Part shown: piece after piece, positions 42,868-50,871 of the stretch | Numbering within the stretch: position 1 is the stretch's first letter | How the letters are laid out: each line of letters begins with the position of its first letter | The notes under the pieces: model-generated | Seen by the model: the letters and a program-made list of their open reading frames with translations, nothing else | The model's database searches: none | What the model was told of the DNA's origin: nothing | Assembly: GCA_964579825.1 (NCBI GenBank) | Contig: CAZOHT010000017.1 | Location: forward strand, 7,310-71,309 | DNA: 64,000 nucleotides | Direction of reading: 5' to 3' | DNA from: SPCO01 sp964579825 | GTDB lineage: Bacteria > Chloroflexota > Limnocylindria > Limnocylindrales > CSP1-4 | Position numbers and translations under genes: made by a program

Positions 42868-42921
42868 GGATCCGACCGACCGGCGGGCCCGTGGTAGTCT
42901 CCCGAGGACGGATCCGACCGA
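42868..42921 (+). promoter_or_regulatory. metK promoter region with 12-bp direct repeats
   Basis: GGATCCGACCGA occurs at 42868-42879 and again at 42910-42921, 42 bp apart or about four helical turns, so both copies face the same side of DNA. They flank TAGTCT (42895-42900), a possible -10 with the weak -35 CCGACC 17 nt upstream. The second copy lies in the expected leader. The repeats could bind a regulator; this is inference. Confidence 0.35.
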
Positions 42922-42940
42922 GGGAGGCCCTACTCGCAGC

Positions 42941-44167
42941 ATGAGCATCGTCGACGCCCAGCAGTACCTGTTCACGTCCGAATCGGTGACCGAAGGGCAC
43001 CCCGACAAGATGTGCGACCAGATCAGCGACGCGATCCTGGACGCCATCATCCGCGAGGACCCGGACGCCCGCGTGGCGTGCGAGACGGCGACGACGACGG
43101 GTCTGGTCATGGTCCTCGGCGAGATCTCGACGTCGACCTACGTGGACTTCCAGGCGGTCGTGCGGGATACGGTCCGGGACATCGGCTACACCCACTCGGA
43201 CTACGGGTTCGACTACATGACCTGCGGGACGATGGTCTCGGTCAAGGAGCAGTCGCCGGACATCGCCCAGGGCGTGGATTCCGCCCTCGAGGTCCGCGAC
43301 GACGCGGCTCCGGCGTACGAGCTGGGTGCCGGCGACCAGGGGATGATGTTCGGGTTCGCCTGCCGGGAGACCCCGGAGCTGATGCCCCTGCCGATCGCCC
43401 TGGCCCACCGAATCGCCCGGCGCCTGTCGGAGGTCCGTCGGACCGGCCAGCTGCCGTACCTCCGCCCGGACGGCAAGACCCAGGTCACCATCGAGTACTC
43501 GAACGGCGTCCCGGTCCGGGTCAGGACCGTCGTCGTCGCGGCCCAGCACGATCCGGATGTCCGGATCGAACGACTGCGCTCGGAGATCGTCGAGGCCGTC
43601 ATCCTGCCGACCATCCCCCATGGACTGCGAGACGTGGACCCGGTCATGCATGTCAATGCGACCGGCCGGTTCGTCACCGGGGGCCCCATGGGCGACGCCG
43701 GCCTGACTGGCCGCAAGATCATCGTCGACACGTACGGCGGCATGGCCCGACACGGCGGTGGCGCGTTCAGTGGCAAGGACCCGACGAAGGTGGACCGTTC
43801 GGCGGCCTACGCAGCCCGCTGGGTGGCCAAGAACATCGTGGCGGCCGGCCTCGCCGACCGGTTCGAGGTCGAGGTCGCGTACGGCATCGGCATCGCCCAC
43901 CCGGTCAGCCTGTCCGTGGAATCCTTCGGCACGGGCAAGCTGCCGGACGAGGACCTGCAGCGCATCGTGGAGCGGACGTTCGACCTGCGTCCCGCCTCGA
44001 TCATCGCCGCGCTGGATCTCCGCCGGCCGCTCTACCGGCAGACCGCCGCGTACGGCCACTTCGGTCGCCCGGACCTGGACCTCCCGTGGGAGCGGACCGA
44101 CAAGGCCGCTCTCCTGGCGTCCGAAGCCGGACTGCCCGAGCCGGAGCTCGCGAGCGCCGCGGGCTGA
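42941..44167 (+). CDS. metK: S-adenosylmethionine synthase
   Basis: MetK makes SAM from methionine and ATP. The 408-residue protein has the full family set: FTSESVTEGHPDKMCDQISDAIL at the N-terminus, GAGDQGMMFGFA (the flexible-loop/ATP motif), and the P-loop-like GGGAFSGKDPTKVDRSAAY. The start at 42941 is fixed by the conserved N-terminus; a GGGAGG lies about 17 nt upstream. It ends convergently with the polyamine importer operon, leaving a 169-nt gap in which I see no gene. No SAM riboswitch was recognised upstream. Confidence 0.97.
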   Translation: MSIVDAQQYLFTSESVTEGHPDKMCDQISDAILDAIIREDPDARVACETATTTGLVMVLGEISTSTYVDFQAVVRDTVRDIGYTHSDYGFDYMTCGTMVSVKEQSPDIAQGVDSALEVRDDAAPAYELGAGDQGMMFGFACRETPELMPLPIALAHRIARRLSEVRRTGQLPYLRPDGKTQVTIEYSNGVPVRVRTVVVAAQHDPDVRIERLRSEIVEAVILPTIPHGLRDVDPVMHVNATGRFVTGGPMGDAGLTGRKIIVDTYGGMARHGGGAFSGKDPTKVDRSAAYAARWVAKNIVAAGLADRFEVEVAYGIGIAHPVSLSVESFGTGKLPDEDLQRIVERTFDLRPASIIAALDLRRPLYRQTAAYGHFGRPDLDLPWERTDKAALLASEAGLPEPELASAAG

Positions 44168-44336
44168 ACCCACCACGTCCGGCCGACGCCGGGCGATGAG
44201 CCAGGTCGATCATGTGGCGTCCCGGCACGCTCGGCGGTGGGATGGAAACGCCGGACGACGGACGATGCGACGCTCGTTCGCCGCGAACCGCACCAGCGAA
44301 CCTGATCAGACGGACCCCGCCCGTCCCGAGCCCGCG

Positions 44337-45317
44337 TCAGTCGTCGGCGACGATCGAGGTCATCGATCCGCCGCGCCCACCGGATCGCCGGCCGTTCCAG
44401 ATGAGCAGCAGCTGGCCGATCAGGAGCATGCCGATCGTGAACGCGAGGACCATCGTGGCGATCGCATTCGTCTCCGGGGTCACGCCGCGCTTGACCTGGC
44501 CGAAGATGTACAGCGGCAGGGTGGTGGAGCCCGGACCGGTCACGAACGTCGTGATGACGTAGTCGTCGAAGCTGAACGTGAACGCGAGCAGGAAGCCCGC
44601 CACGATGGCCGGCAGGAGCTGCGGGAAGGTGATCTGGCGGAACGTCCGCCAGGGTGTCGCGAACAGGTCCTGGCTGGCCTCCACAAGCGTGCGGTCCATG
44701 CCCGACAGCCGGGCGCGGACCAGCAGCAGGATGAGGCTCGTGTTGAACAGGACGTGGGCGCTGATGACGGTCCAGTGCCCGAAGCTCAGCTTGAACACGC
44801 CCTTGCCGCCGCCCTGGATGGCCGACAGGACCGGGTTGATCAGGTCGAACGACGTCGCGAAGAACACGAGCGTCGCGAGGGCGATGACGATCTCGGGGAC
44901 GATGATGCTGATGTAGGTCAGGCCGTCGTACATCGCCCGGGTCTTGCGCCCGACGCGCTGGAGGCCGAGGGCGGCCATGGTGCCGAACAGCGTCGCGAGG
45001 ATCGCGTTGAAGAACGCGATGATGACGCTGTTGCCGACCGCCTTCGTCGCCACGGTGTTGCCAAGGGCGACCCCGAACCACTCGGTCGAGAACCCCGTCC
45101 AGATGGTGGCGAGCTGGTTCGCGTTGAACGCGAACAGGACCACCACGAAGATCGGCAGGTACAGGAAGCCGTAGACGAGGATGGCCTGGAACCGGAAGAC
45201 GTTGTCGACGAACCCGTCCATCCGCTCCGACGCGATGAGGGCACGCCCCCGACGAGGACCGGCGGCGGTGGCCCCAGACGAGGCGGACCCGGCCACCGTG
45301 GCGCCCGGCGCGCTCAC
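44337..45317 (-). CDS. potC: Spermidine/putrescine ABC transporter permease PotC
   Basis: This 326-residue permease has six membrane helices and the EAA loop LVEASQDLFATPWRTFRQITFPQLLP, matching PotC/PotI of polyamine importers. A 50-residue, Ala/Ser-rich cytoplasmic N-terminus precedes the first helix (VYGFLYLPIFVVVLFAFN); a start further in is possible. Its ATG overlaps the potB stop as ATGA. It is the last gene of the potADBC operon on the minus strand. Confidence 0.92.
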   Translation of the reverse strand: MSAPGATVAGSASSGATAAGPRRGRALIASERMDGFVDNVFRFQAILVYGFLYLPIFVVVLFAFNANQLATIWTGFSTEWFGVALGNTVATKAVGNSVIIAFFNAILATLFGTMAALGLQRVGRKTRAMYDGLTYISIIVPEIVIALATLVFFATSFDLINPVLSAIQGGGKGVFKLSFGHWTVISAHVLFNTSLILLLVRARLSGMDRTLVEASQDLFATPWRTFRQITFPQLLPAIVAGFLLAFTFSFDDYVITTFVTGPGSTTLPLYIFGQVKRGVTPETNAIATMVLAFTIGMLLIGQLLLIWNGRRSGGRGGSMTSIVADD

Positions 45318-46210
45318 AGGACGCTCACGTCACGTTCCTGGCGGCCGCGGTTCACGAACCACAGGTAGACCGTGATGGTCACCAGCATGATCGCGATGAG
45401 GACGACCGCCTTGGCCGCCCCGAGCGGCCAGTTCCGCGCTTCGAGGAAGTCGAGGACCAGCGCGTTCCCGATGAGGAACGTCCGGCCATAGCCCAGGATC
45501 TGCGGGATGACGTACTCGCCGATCATCGGGATGAACACGAGGATGCTGCCGGTCACCACGCCGGGCAGCGCGATCGGCAGGGTGATCTGGCGGAACGTCG
45601 CCCATCGCCCGGCGCCGAGGTCCTTGGACGCCTCCACCAGCGAGCGGTCCATCCGCTCCAGGGTGACGTACAGCGGGAAGATCATGAGCGGCAGGTAGCC
45701 GTAGACCAGGCCCATCATGATCGCGGTGGGGGTCCCCAGGATCCGGAAGTCCGGGTCGCCGATGAGCGCCCCGATGAAGCCGCCGATGTTCTCTCGCCCG
45801 AGGACGATCAGCCAGCTGTAGGTCCGGATGAGGAAGCTCGTCCAGAACGGGACGACGAGCAGCAGGATGAGCAGCCCCTTGCGGCGACCGGCGCGAGTCG
45901 CCAGGAAGTAGGCCAATGGCAGGGCGATGAACAGGGTCAACGCCGTGCCGATCGTGGCCATCCGCAGGCTCTGCAGGAATGGGTCGATGCCCTTGACCAC
46001 CTGGCCGTAGTTGTCCAGGTCGAATCCGGGCGCGTACCCGCCGTTCTTGGCCTTCTCGCCGAAGCTGAACACGATGACGAACGCCATCGGCAGCACCAGC
46101 AGGAGCAGGTACCAGAGGGAGGCGGGCGCGAGGAGGGCCGCCGTCAGGAGGCCGGCACGCGACCGTCCTCCTGACTCGCCCGACTCGATGGGCGGCGTCG
46201 CCGTGGCCAT
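45314..46210 (-). CDS. potB: Spermidine/putrescine ABC transporter permease PotB
   Basis: This 298-residue permease has six helices; the first is LLTAALLAPASLWYLLLLVLP. The PotB-type features are the FWTSFLIRTYSWLIVLG segment and the EAA loop RSLVEASKDLGAGRWATFRQITLP. It forms the transmembrane heterodimer with PotC. It starts 20 nt after the potD stop. Polyamines (or possibly other linear cations) are inferred from the whole operon rather than from this subunit alone. Confidence 0.92.
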   Translation of the reverse strand: MATATPPIESGESGGRSRAGLLTAALLAPASLWYLLLLVLPMAFVIVFSFGEKAKNGGYAPGFDLDNYGQVVKGIDPFLQSLRMATIGTALTLFIALPLAYFLATRAGRRKGLLILLLVVPFWTSFLIRTYSWLIVLGRENIGGFIGALIGDPDFRILGTPTAIMMGLVYGYLPLMIFPLYVTLERMDRSLVEASKDLGAGRWATFRQITLPIALPGVVTGSILVFIPMIGEYVIPQILGYGRTFLIGNALVLDFLEARNWPLGAAKAVVLIAIMLVTITVYLWFVNRGRQERDVSVL

Positions 46211-46230
46211 CGTTCGCTAGCGGATCTCGC

Positions 46231-47409
46231 TCAGCCGCCGAGGCTGGACTTGAACTCGGTCCAGACGGCCAGCCGGTCGGCGTTGTCCGTCGAGGCCGGG
46301 TCGGCGCCTTCGAGGTTCTCCATGACGTCCTCCGGCGGGAACACGGCCGGATCGTCGAGCATCTCCTGGGGGACCAGCTTCTTGGCCTCCAGGTTCGGCG
46401 TCGCGTAGCCGGTCGTCGTCGTCTCGAGGGCCTGGACGTCCGGGCGCTCGATGAAGTCGAACCAGGCGTAGGTCGCGTTCGGGTGCGGGGCGTCGGCCAT
46501 CATCACCCAGGTGTCCATCCAGAACAGCGTGCCTTCGCTCGGGACGACGTACTTCGTGTCGGCCGTGTCCGGGTTGGCCCGCAGCTCGACGAGCGGGCCG
46601 GTCCAGCCGAGGCACAGGACGGCTTCCTCGGACGACAGCTTGTCCTGGTAGGTGTCCGAGTCCAGCGCCAGCACGTGCGGCGCCAGGTCCAGGAGGAGCT
46701 TCTTGGCCTCGTCCAGTTCCTTCGGATCGGTCGAGTTCAGGGAGTAGCCGAGCATCTTGAGCGGCATCACGAGGACGTCGCCGGCGGAGTCCACCAGGAC
46801 GACCTTGCCGCTGTACTTGCCGGTCGCGAGGTCGTAGAACTCACGCCACGACGTCACTGGCTCGGTGACGATCTTCGAGCGGTACAGGATGCCGGTGGTG
46901 CCCAGGTCCTTGGGGATGTGGTACTCGTTGTTCGGGTCCCAGGCCTGGCTGAGGACGGCCGGATCGATGTACTGGAAGTTGGGGATCCGGCTGAAGTCGA
47001 GCCTCTGGATGTAGCCCTCTTCGGCCATCTGCGGGATGAACTCGGCGGTCGGGCAGGCGAAGTCGTAGCCCGACGAGCCGGCAGCGAGCTTCGCGAGCAG
47101 TTCGTCGTTGTTGGCGAACGTGTCGTACACGAAGTTCTTGACGCCGAACTCGGCCTTGAACGCCTCCATGTTGGCCGGCGCGACATAGTCCGACCAGTTG
47201 TACATGAACAGTTCTTCTTCGATCGGCCCGGCCGGCGGGAAGCTGGCCGCACCCGCGTCGGACGGGGCACTGGTCGCCGACCCACCCGAGGTGCAGGCGG
47301 CCAGGGCCGCGCTGCCGCCGATCAGGCCGGCTGCCGCCAGGAAGCTTCGGCGCGGGACCCGGTTCCGGGCCATCTTCGCCATCAGTTCGTCGAGACCTTC
47401 GTTCGCCAC
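46231..47409 (-). CDS. potD: Spermidine/putrescine-binding lipoprotein PotD
   Basis: This 392-residue extracellular binding protein of the PotD/PotF class captures polyamines. The start is the GTG at 47409, 7 nt after AGGAGG; a longer frame runs to 47544 but overlaps the potA end. The leader has a twin-arginine motif PRRSFL followed by a hydrophobic stretch and a lipobox ending SAALAAC, so it is a Tat-exported lipoprotein. ELFMYNWSDYVAPANMEAF and VKNFVYDTFANNDELLAKL are typical PotD sequence; the acidic and aromatic residues for amine binding are distributed through the mature chain. Confidence 0.93.
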   Translation of the reverse strand: MANEGLDELMAKMARNRVPRRSFLAAAGLIGGSAALAACTSGGSATSAPSDAGAASFPPAGPIEEELFMYNWSDYVAPANMEAFKAEFGVKNFVYDTFANNDELLAKLAAGSSGYDFACPTAEFIPQMAEEGYIQRLDFSRIPNFQYIDPAVLSQAWDPNNEYHIPKDLGTTGILYRSKIVTEPVTSWREFYDLATGKYSGKVVLVDSAGDVLVMPLKMLGYSLNSTDPKELDEAKKLLLDLAPHVLALDSDTYQDKLSSEEAVLCLGWTGPLVELRANPDTADTKYVVPSEGTLFWMDTWVMMADAPHPNATYAWFDFIERPDVQALETTTTGYATPNLEAKKLVPQEMLDDPAVFPPEDVMENLEGADPASTDNADRLAVWTEFKSSLGG

Positions 47410-47461
47410 GTGCGTTCCTCCTCTGCGTCCCAGGGTCATCCTGGGCGCCTGTCGGCCGGGC

Positions 47462-48673
47462 TCATCCCGCGAGGACGAGATCGGCCTCCTGGTGCCACCG
47501 GACGACCACCGGGTCGCCCGGACCTGCCCCCAGGGCGCTCCCAACGCCCGTGCTGTTCTGGTGGCGGGCGATCAGTTCGCCCACCTCATCGGTGTGGATG
47601 CGGTATTCGGTCTGGTCACCCAGGTACGTGCCCTGGGTGACCCGGCCCTTGACGTGGATCCAGCCCGGTGGCGGCTCGCCGGCACCGTCCTCCGGGATGA
47701 CCTCCAGGCGTTCCGGCCGGATCGCGACCGTGACCGCGTCTCCGGCCGCGATGTGCGCCGAAGCGTCCGTCAGGATGCCCGGCAGCAGGACGTCGTGCTG
47801 GCTGCGGACCGTCGCCGTCCGCCTGGCGGTGTCCGCATCGACGACGGTCCCCGCGATGAAGTTGGAGGTGCCGATGAAGTCGGCGACGAACCGGTTGACC
47901 GGCCGCTCGTAGAGTTCCTCGGGGCCGCCCTGCTGCTGGATGCGGCCGTCCTTCATGACCACGATGACGTCGCTCATCGTGAGCGCCTCCTCCTGGTCGT
48001 GGGTCACGTAGACGAACGTGATCCCGACCTCACGCTGGAGCGCCTTCAGCTCGAGCTGCATCTCCTTGCGCAACTTGAGGTCCAGGGCGCCGAGGGGCTC
48101 GTCGAGCAGGAGCACGGTGGGGTGGTTCACGAGCGCTCGCGCCAGCGCGACCCGCTGCTGCTGGCCGCCGGACATCTCCCAGGTCCGCCGCTTCTCGTAG
48201 CCGGACAACCGGACGAGCGAGAGGGCCTCGCCGACCCGGCGCTGCTCTTCCTCCTTGCCGACCTTGTTCTGGCGCAGGCCATAGCCGACGTTCCGCGCGA
48301 CGTCCATGTGCGGGAACAGCGCGTAGTGCTGGAAGACCGTGTTGACGTTGCGCTTGTACGCAGGGACGCCGGCGATCGGCTTGCCGTCGAGCAGGATCTC
48401 GCCCTCGGTCGGTTGCTCGAAGCCGGCGATCATGCGCAGGGTCGTGGTCTTGCCGCAGCCGGATGGCCCGAGGAGGCTGTAGAACTCGCCCCGCGCGATG
48501 CTCAGGTCCATGTGGTCGACGGCCGTCACGTCGCCGAACCGCTTGGTCACGCCCAGGATCTGGACGTCCGGGGACGCAGCGGACGTGGGGGAAGCGGAGG
48601 ACGAGGCTGTGACTGGCGCGGGTCCGCCGGCGAGACTGGCTGTCTCCGGCGTCGCTGGAGCGGTCAACGGCAT
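47462..48673 (-). CDS. potA: Spermidine/putrescine ABC transporter ATPase PotA
   Basis: This 403-residue ATPase energises the importer. Walker A GPSGCGKTT, signature MSGGQQQRVALARAL, Walker B LLLDEPLGALD and H-loop YVTHDQEEAL are all present. A C-terminal TOBE domain of about 120 residues completes the PotA form. The ATG at 48673 is chosen; the frame opens further at a TTG at 48733, but that TTG is the first part of the -35 box. About 35 Ala/Ser/Pro-rich residues precede the ATPase domain. It is the first gene of the operon. Confidence 0.93.
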   Translation of the reverse strand: MPLTAPATPETASLAGGPAPVTASSSASPTSAASPDVQILGVTKRFGDVTAVDHMDLSIARGEFYSLLGPSGCGKTTTLRMIAGFEQPTEGEILLDGKPIAGVPAYKRNVNTVFQHYALFPHMDVARNVGYGLRQNKVGKEEEQRRVGEALSLVRLSGYEKRRTWEMSGGQQQRVALARALVNHPTVLLLDEPLGALDLKLRKEMQLELKALQREVGITFVYVTHDQEEALTMSDVIVVMKDGRIQQQGGPEELYERPVNRFVADFIGTSNFIAGTVVDADTARRTATVRSQHDVLLPGILTDASAHIAAGDAVTVAIRPERLEVIPEDGAGEPPPGWIHVKGRVTQGTYLGDQTEYRIHTDEVGELIARHQNSTGVGSALGAGPGDPVVVRWHQEADLVLAG

Positions 48674-48704
48674 TCCTCGATGCGCGCGCGTCTGGGTGGG
48701 CTGG

Positions 48705-48733
48705 ATGGTACGGGCGGATGCCCGGACCGTCAA
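48705..48733 (-). promoter_or_regulatory. Sigma-70 promoter of the potADBC operon
   Basis: On the minus strand TTGACG (48733 to 48728), a 17-nt spacer and TACCAT (48710 to 48705) form a good housekeeping promoter. Transcription would begin near 48698, about 25 nt before the potA ATG. Confidence 0.72.
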
Positions 48734-48906
48734 CGAAGCCCCGCACCTGCGCCGTCACGTCCCGCCCTGCACGACCCCGTGCGCGTCGGGACGGGCCTCG
48801 ACCGCACAGGACCATCGCGTCTGCACCGTGGCGGACCTTCGCTGGGATGGCTTCGGCATCTCGGAGCGGGTAGGCTTGTCCGAGTGCTGCATCCCCAAAG
48901 TGCCGC

Positions 48907-49776
48907 ATGAAAGGCCTGCCCGTGGAACCCGGACACCGTCCCGCCATCGAGCGTCTCCCGAAGACAGGACACCATCGCGCCAGTGCGGCGGTGCGTGCCT
49001 GGCTCCTGGCGGGCGCCGCCCTGATGGTCTTCGGCCCGGCCGTGGCGCTGGCGGCCGATCCCGAACCCTCGCTCGAGCCGTCGCCATCCACGCTGACCGA
49101 GCCGGCGGCGACCGAGAGCCCGACGGCCACGCCGACGGCCGATCCGACCCCTGACCCGACGCCGACGGCTGATCCGACGCCGGTCCCGACCCCGGGCCCG
49201 ACCCCGCGAATGGTCACCGTGCTCAACTACCGGCGCAGCGCGATCGTGCGCCAGTACACCAACTACTGGTGTGTGCCCGCCGCGGTCCAGACGATGTGGA
49301 ACCTCATCCGCAACGACACGAACTCGACCTACCTGCGCCAGTCGACGCTCTACAAGCAGATCCGCCTGCACAACCGCTACCGCTACGCGACATCGGGCAA
49401 CGACGTCCAGGGTTGGGCCTGGGCCATGCGCCGCTGGACGTACAAGCCGTACTACGCCCGAGCCTACCTGTCCAAGACCGTGGCGATGAACGCCATCGTC
49501 GAGGCCATCGATCGGACCGGGCATCCCGTCGGCATCACGGTCAAGGCCGGCACCCACGCCTGGGTCGTGCTCGGCTACAAGACCGCGGTGGATCCGAACG
49601 ACCCGACCAAGCGCACGTTGCAGGGTTTCTACGTCACCGGTCCGCTGGGTCGCTATCCGGACCCGTATCCGTACAAGTACATGACGGTGGCGGCGTTCAG
49701 CAAGGTCTACACGCGCTACCACGAGTGGCAGCGCAAGGTCATCTGGGAAGGCCTGTACGTGGTGGTCAACGACTGA
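48907..49776 (+). CDS. Secreted C39-like cysteine peptidase-fold protein
   Basis: This 289-residue protein has a signal segment (residues about 29-49) followed by a Pro/Thr-rich spacer of about 50 residues. The globular domain starts NYRRSAIVRQYTNYWCVPAAVQTMWN. Cys122 within YWCVPAA and His217 in GTHAWVVLGY are the likely catalytic pair of a peptidase C39-like (papain-fold) domain. Such proteins act as extracellular proteases or transglutaminase-like enzymes; the substrate is unknown. The spacer suggests attachment near the cell surface. TAGGCT at 48871-48876 may be its -10; no Shine-Dalgarno precedes the ATG. Confidence 0.8.
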   Translation: MKGLPVEPGHRPAIERLPKTGHHRASAAVRAWLLAGAALMVFGPAVALAADPEPSLEPSPSTLTEPAATESPTATPTADPTPDPTPTADPTPVPTPGPTPRMVTVLNYRRSAIVRQYTNYWCVPAAVQTMWNLIRNDTNSTYLRQSTLYKQIRLHNRYRYATSGNDVQGWAWAMRRWTYKPYYARAYLSKTVAMNAIVEAIDRTGHPVGITVKAGTHAWVVLGYKTAVDPNDPTKRTLQGFYVTGPLGRYPDPYPYKYMTVAAFSKVYTRYHEWQRKVIWEGLYVVVND

Positions 49777-49790
49777 CGGTCCGCGCCCTA

Positions 49791-49796
49791 TACGAT
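49791..49796 (+). promoter_or_regulatory. Leaderless-type -10 TACGAT for manC
   Basis: TACGAT ends 7 nt before the ATG at 49804, in a short gap after the C39-like gene, with no ribosome binding site between. It overlaps an in-frame ATG at 49795, which argues for the later start. Confidence 0.45.
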
Positions 49797-49803
49797 GGGC
49801 GCC

Positions 49804-50871
49804 ATGTACGCCGTCATCATGGCCGGCGGCGGCGGGACCCGGCTCCACCCCCTGAGTCGACCCGAGCGCCCGAAGCCGTTCCTGCCGCTCCTCGGGGCAG
49901 AGTCGCTGCTGCAGGCGACGGCGCGACGGCTCGGCGACCTGACCGCGGATCTCACGATCGTCACGGATCGGCGGTACGAGGGGATCGTCCGCGACCAGGT
50001 GCCGACGGCCTCGATCCTGGTCGAGCCGATGGGCCGCAACACGGCGGCCGCCATCGCGCTCGTCACGGCCGCCGTGGATCGTCCCGACGACGAGGTCATG
50101 CTGGTCCTGCCGGCGGACGCCCACATCGACCCCGCCCGCGAGGATGTCTACGTCGGTGTCCTGCGCACGGCGGCGTCGCGCCTGGCGACGGGCTCGTTCG
50201 GCCTGGACGACCCGCTCGTCACGCTCGGTACCCAGATCACCCGGCCGGCGACCGAATACGGCTACCTGCTGCCCCGGCTGGAGGCACGCGAGGAGATCGA
50301 CGGCCTCGTGGGCTATCCGGTCAGGGCGTTCGAGGAGAAGCCGAAGCCCGCCCGCGCGGACGAGCTGTTCGCGACCGAGGGTGCGGCCTGGAACGCCGGC
50401 ATGTTCGTCTGGCAGCGGCGGGCCATCCGGACCGCCCTCGAGCGTTACACCGGCCTCATCCAGCTCATCGAACCGACGTTGGCCGCCCCGAACCTGCTGC
50501 AGCACGCCTACGAGCAGCTGAAGCCCGTGTCGATCGACTACGCGGTCATGGAGAGCGCCGCTCGCGACGGGCACGTCGTGATGGGTTCGATGGCGGTCGG
50601 CTGGTCCGACCTGGGCTCGTGGTCCGCCCTGCTCGAGGCGATCGGGGCGCGCGGGACCGGGTCCGTCGTGCAGGCCGGCGAGACGGTCGACGTGGAGCGG
50701 GAGGACCTGGTCATCCGTCGTTCGGGCGGGCGCCTCGGGATCATCGCGCCGCTCGAGCGCGGTAGCATGACCGCCGTGCAGCCGATCGCCGTCCTGCGCG
50801 GGGCGGCCGCGGACCGTCGCCTGGTGGAGGACCTGCTCGCGCGCTGCGCGGACCCGGAGGAGGCAGCGTGA
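49804..50871 (+). CDS. manC: Mannose-1-phosphate guanylyltransferase
   Basis: This 355-residue nucleotidyltransferase makes GDP-mannose from mannose-1-phosphate and GTP. The N-terminal MAGGGGTRLHPLSRPERPKPFLPLL is the nucleotide-binding signature. LVEPMGRNTAAAIAL, LPADAHI, FEEKPKPARADEL and WNAGMFVW follow in order. The C-terminal cupin isomerase domain of bifunctional ManC enzymes is missing; a separate cupin gene two places downstream may supply it. The ATG at 49804 gives the family N-terminus. The stop overlaps the phosphomannomutase GTG. Confidence 0.92.
   Translation: MYAVIMAGGGGTRLHPLSRPERPKPFLPLLGAESLLQATARRLGDLTADLTIVTDRRYEGIVRDQVPTASILVEPMGRNTAAAIALVTAAVDRPDDEVMLVLPADAHIDPAREDVYVGVLRTAASRLATGSFGLDDPLVTLGTQITRPATEYGYLLPRLEAREEIDGLVGYPVRAFEEKPKPARADELFATEGAAWNAGMFVWQRRAIRTALERYTGLIQLIEPTLAAPNLLQHAYEQLKPVSIDYAVMESAARDGHVVMGSMAVGWSDLGSWSALLEAIGARGTGSVVQAGETVDVEREDLVIRRSGGRLGIIAPLERGSMTAVQPIAVLRGAAADRRLVEDLLARCADPEEAA

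Noticed and set aside
42838..42940. SAM or SAH riboswitch before metK
   Set aside because: The 103-nt region lacks conserved SAM-I, SAM-II, SAM-IV or SAH core sequences; only direct repeats and a possible -10 are present.
44168..44336. Possible gene in the metK-potC gap
   Set aside because: Frames here are continuations of open frames through neighbours; no start with a ribosome binding site and no recognisable protein.
48674..48733. TTG at 48733 as the start of potA
   Set aside because: That TTG is the first half of a TTGACG -35 box with a 17-nt-spaced TACCAT; transcription would begin downstream of it.
49090..49205. Repetitive DNA that might be a CRISPR or minisatellite
   Set aside because: It encodes the in-frame Pro/Thr/Asp spacer of the C39-like protein; repeats are short, imperfect and coding.
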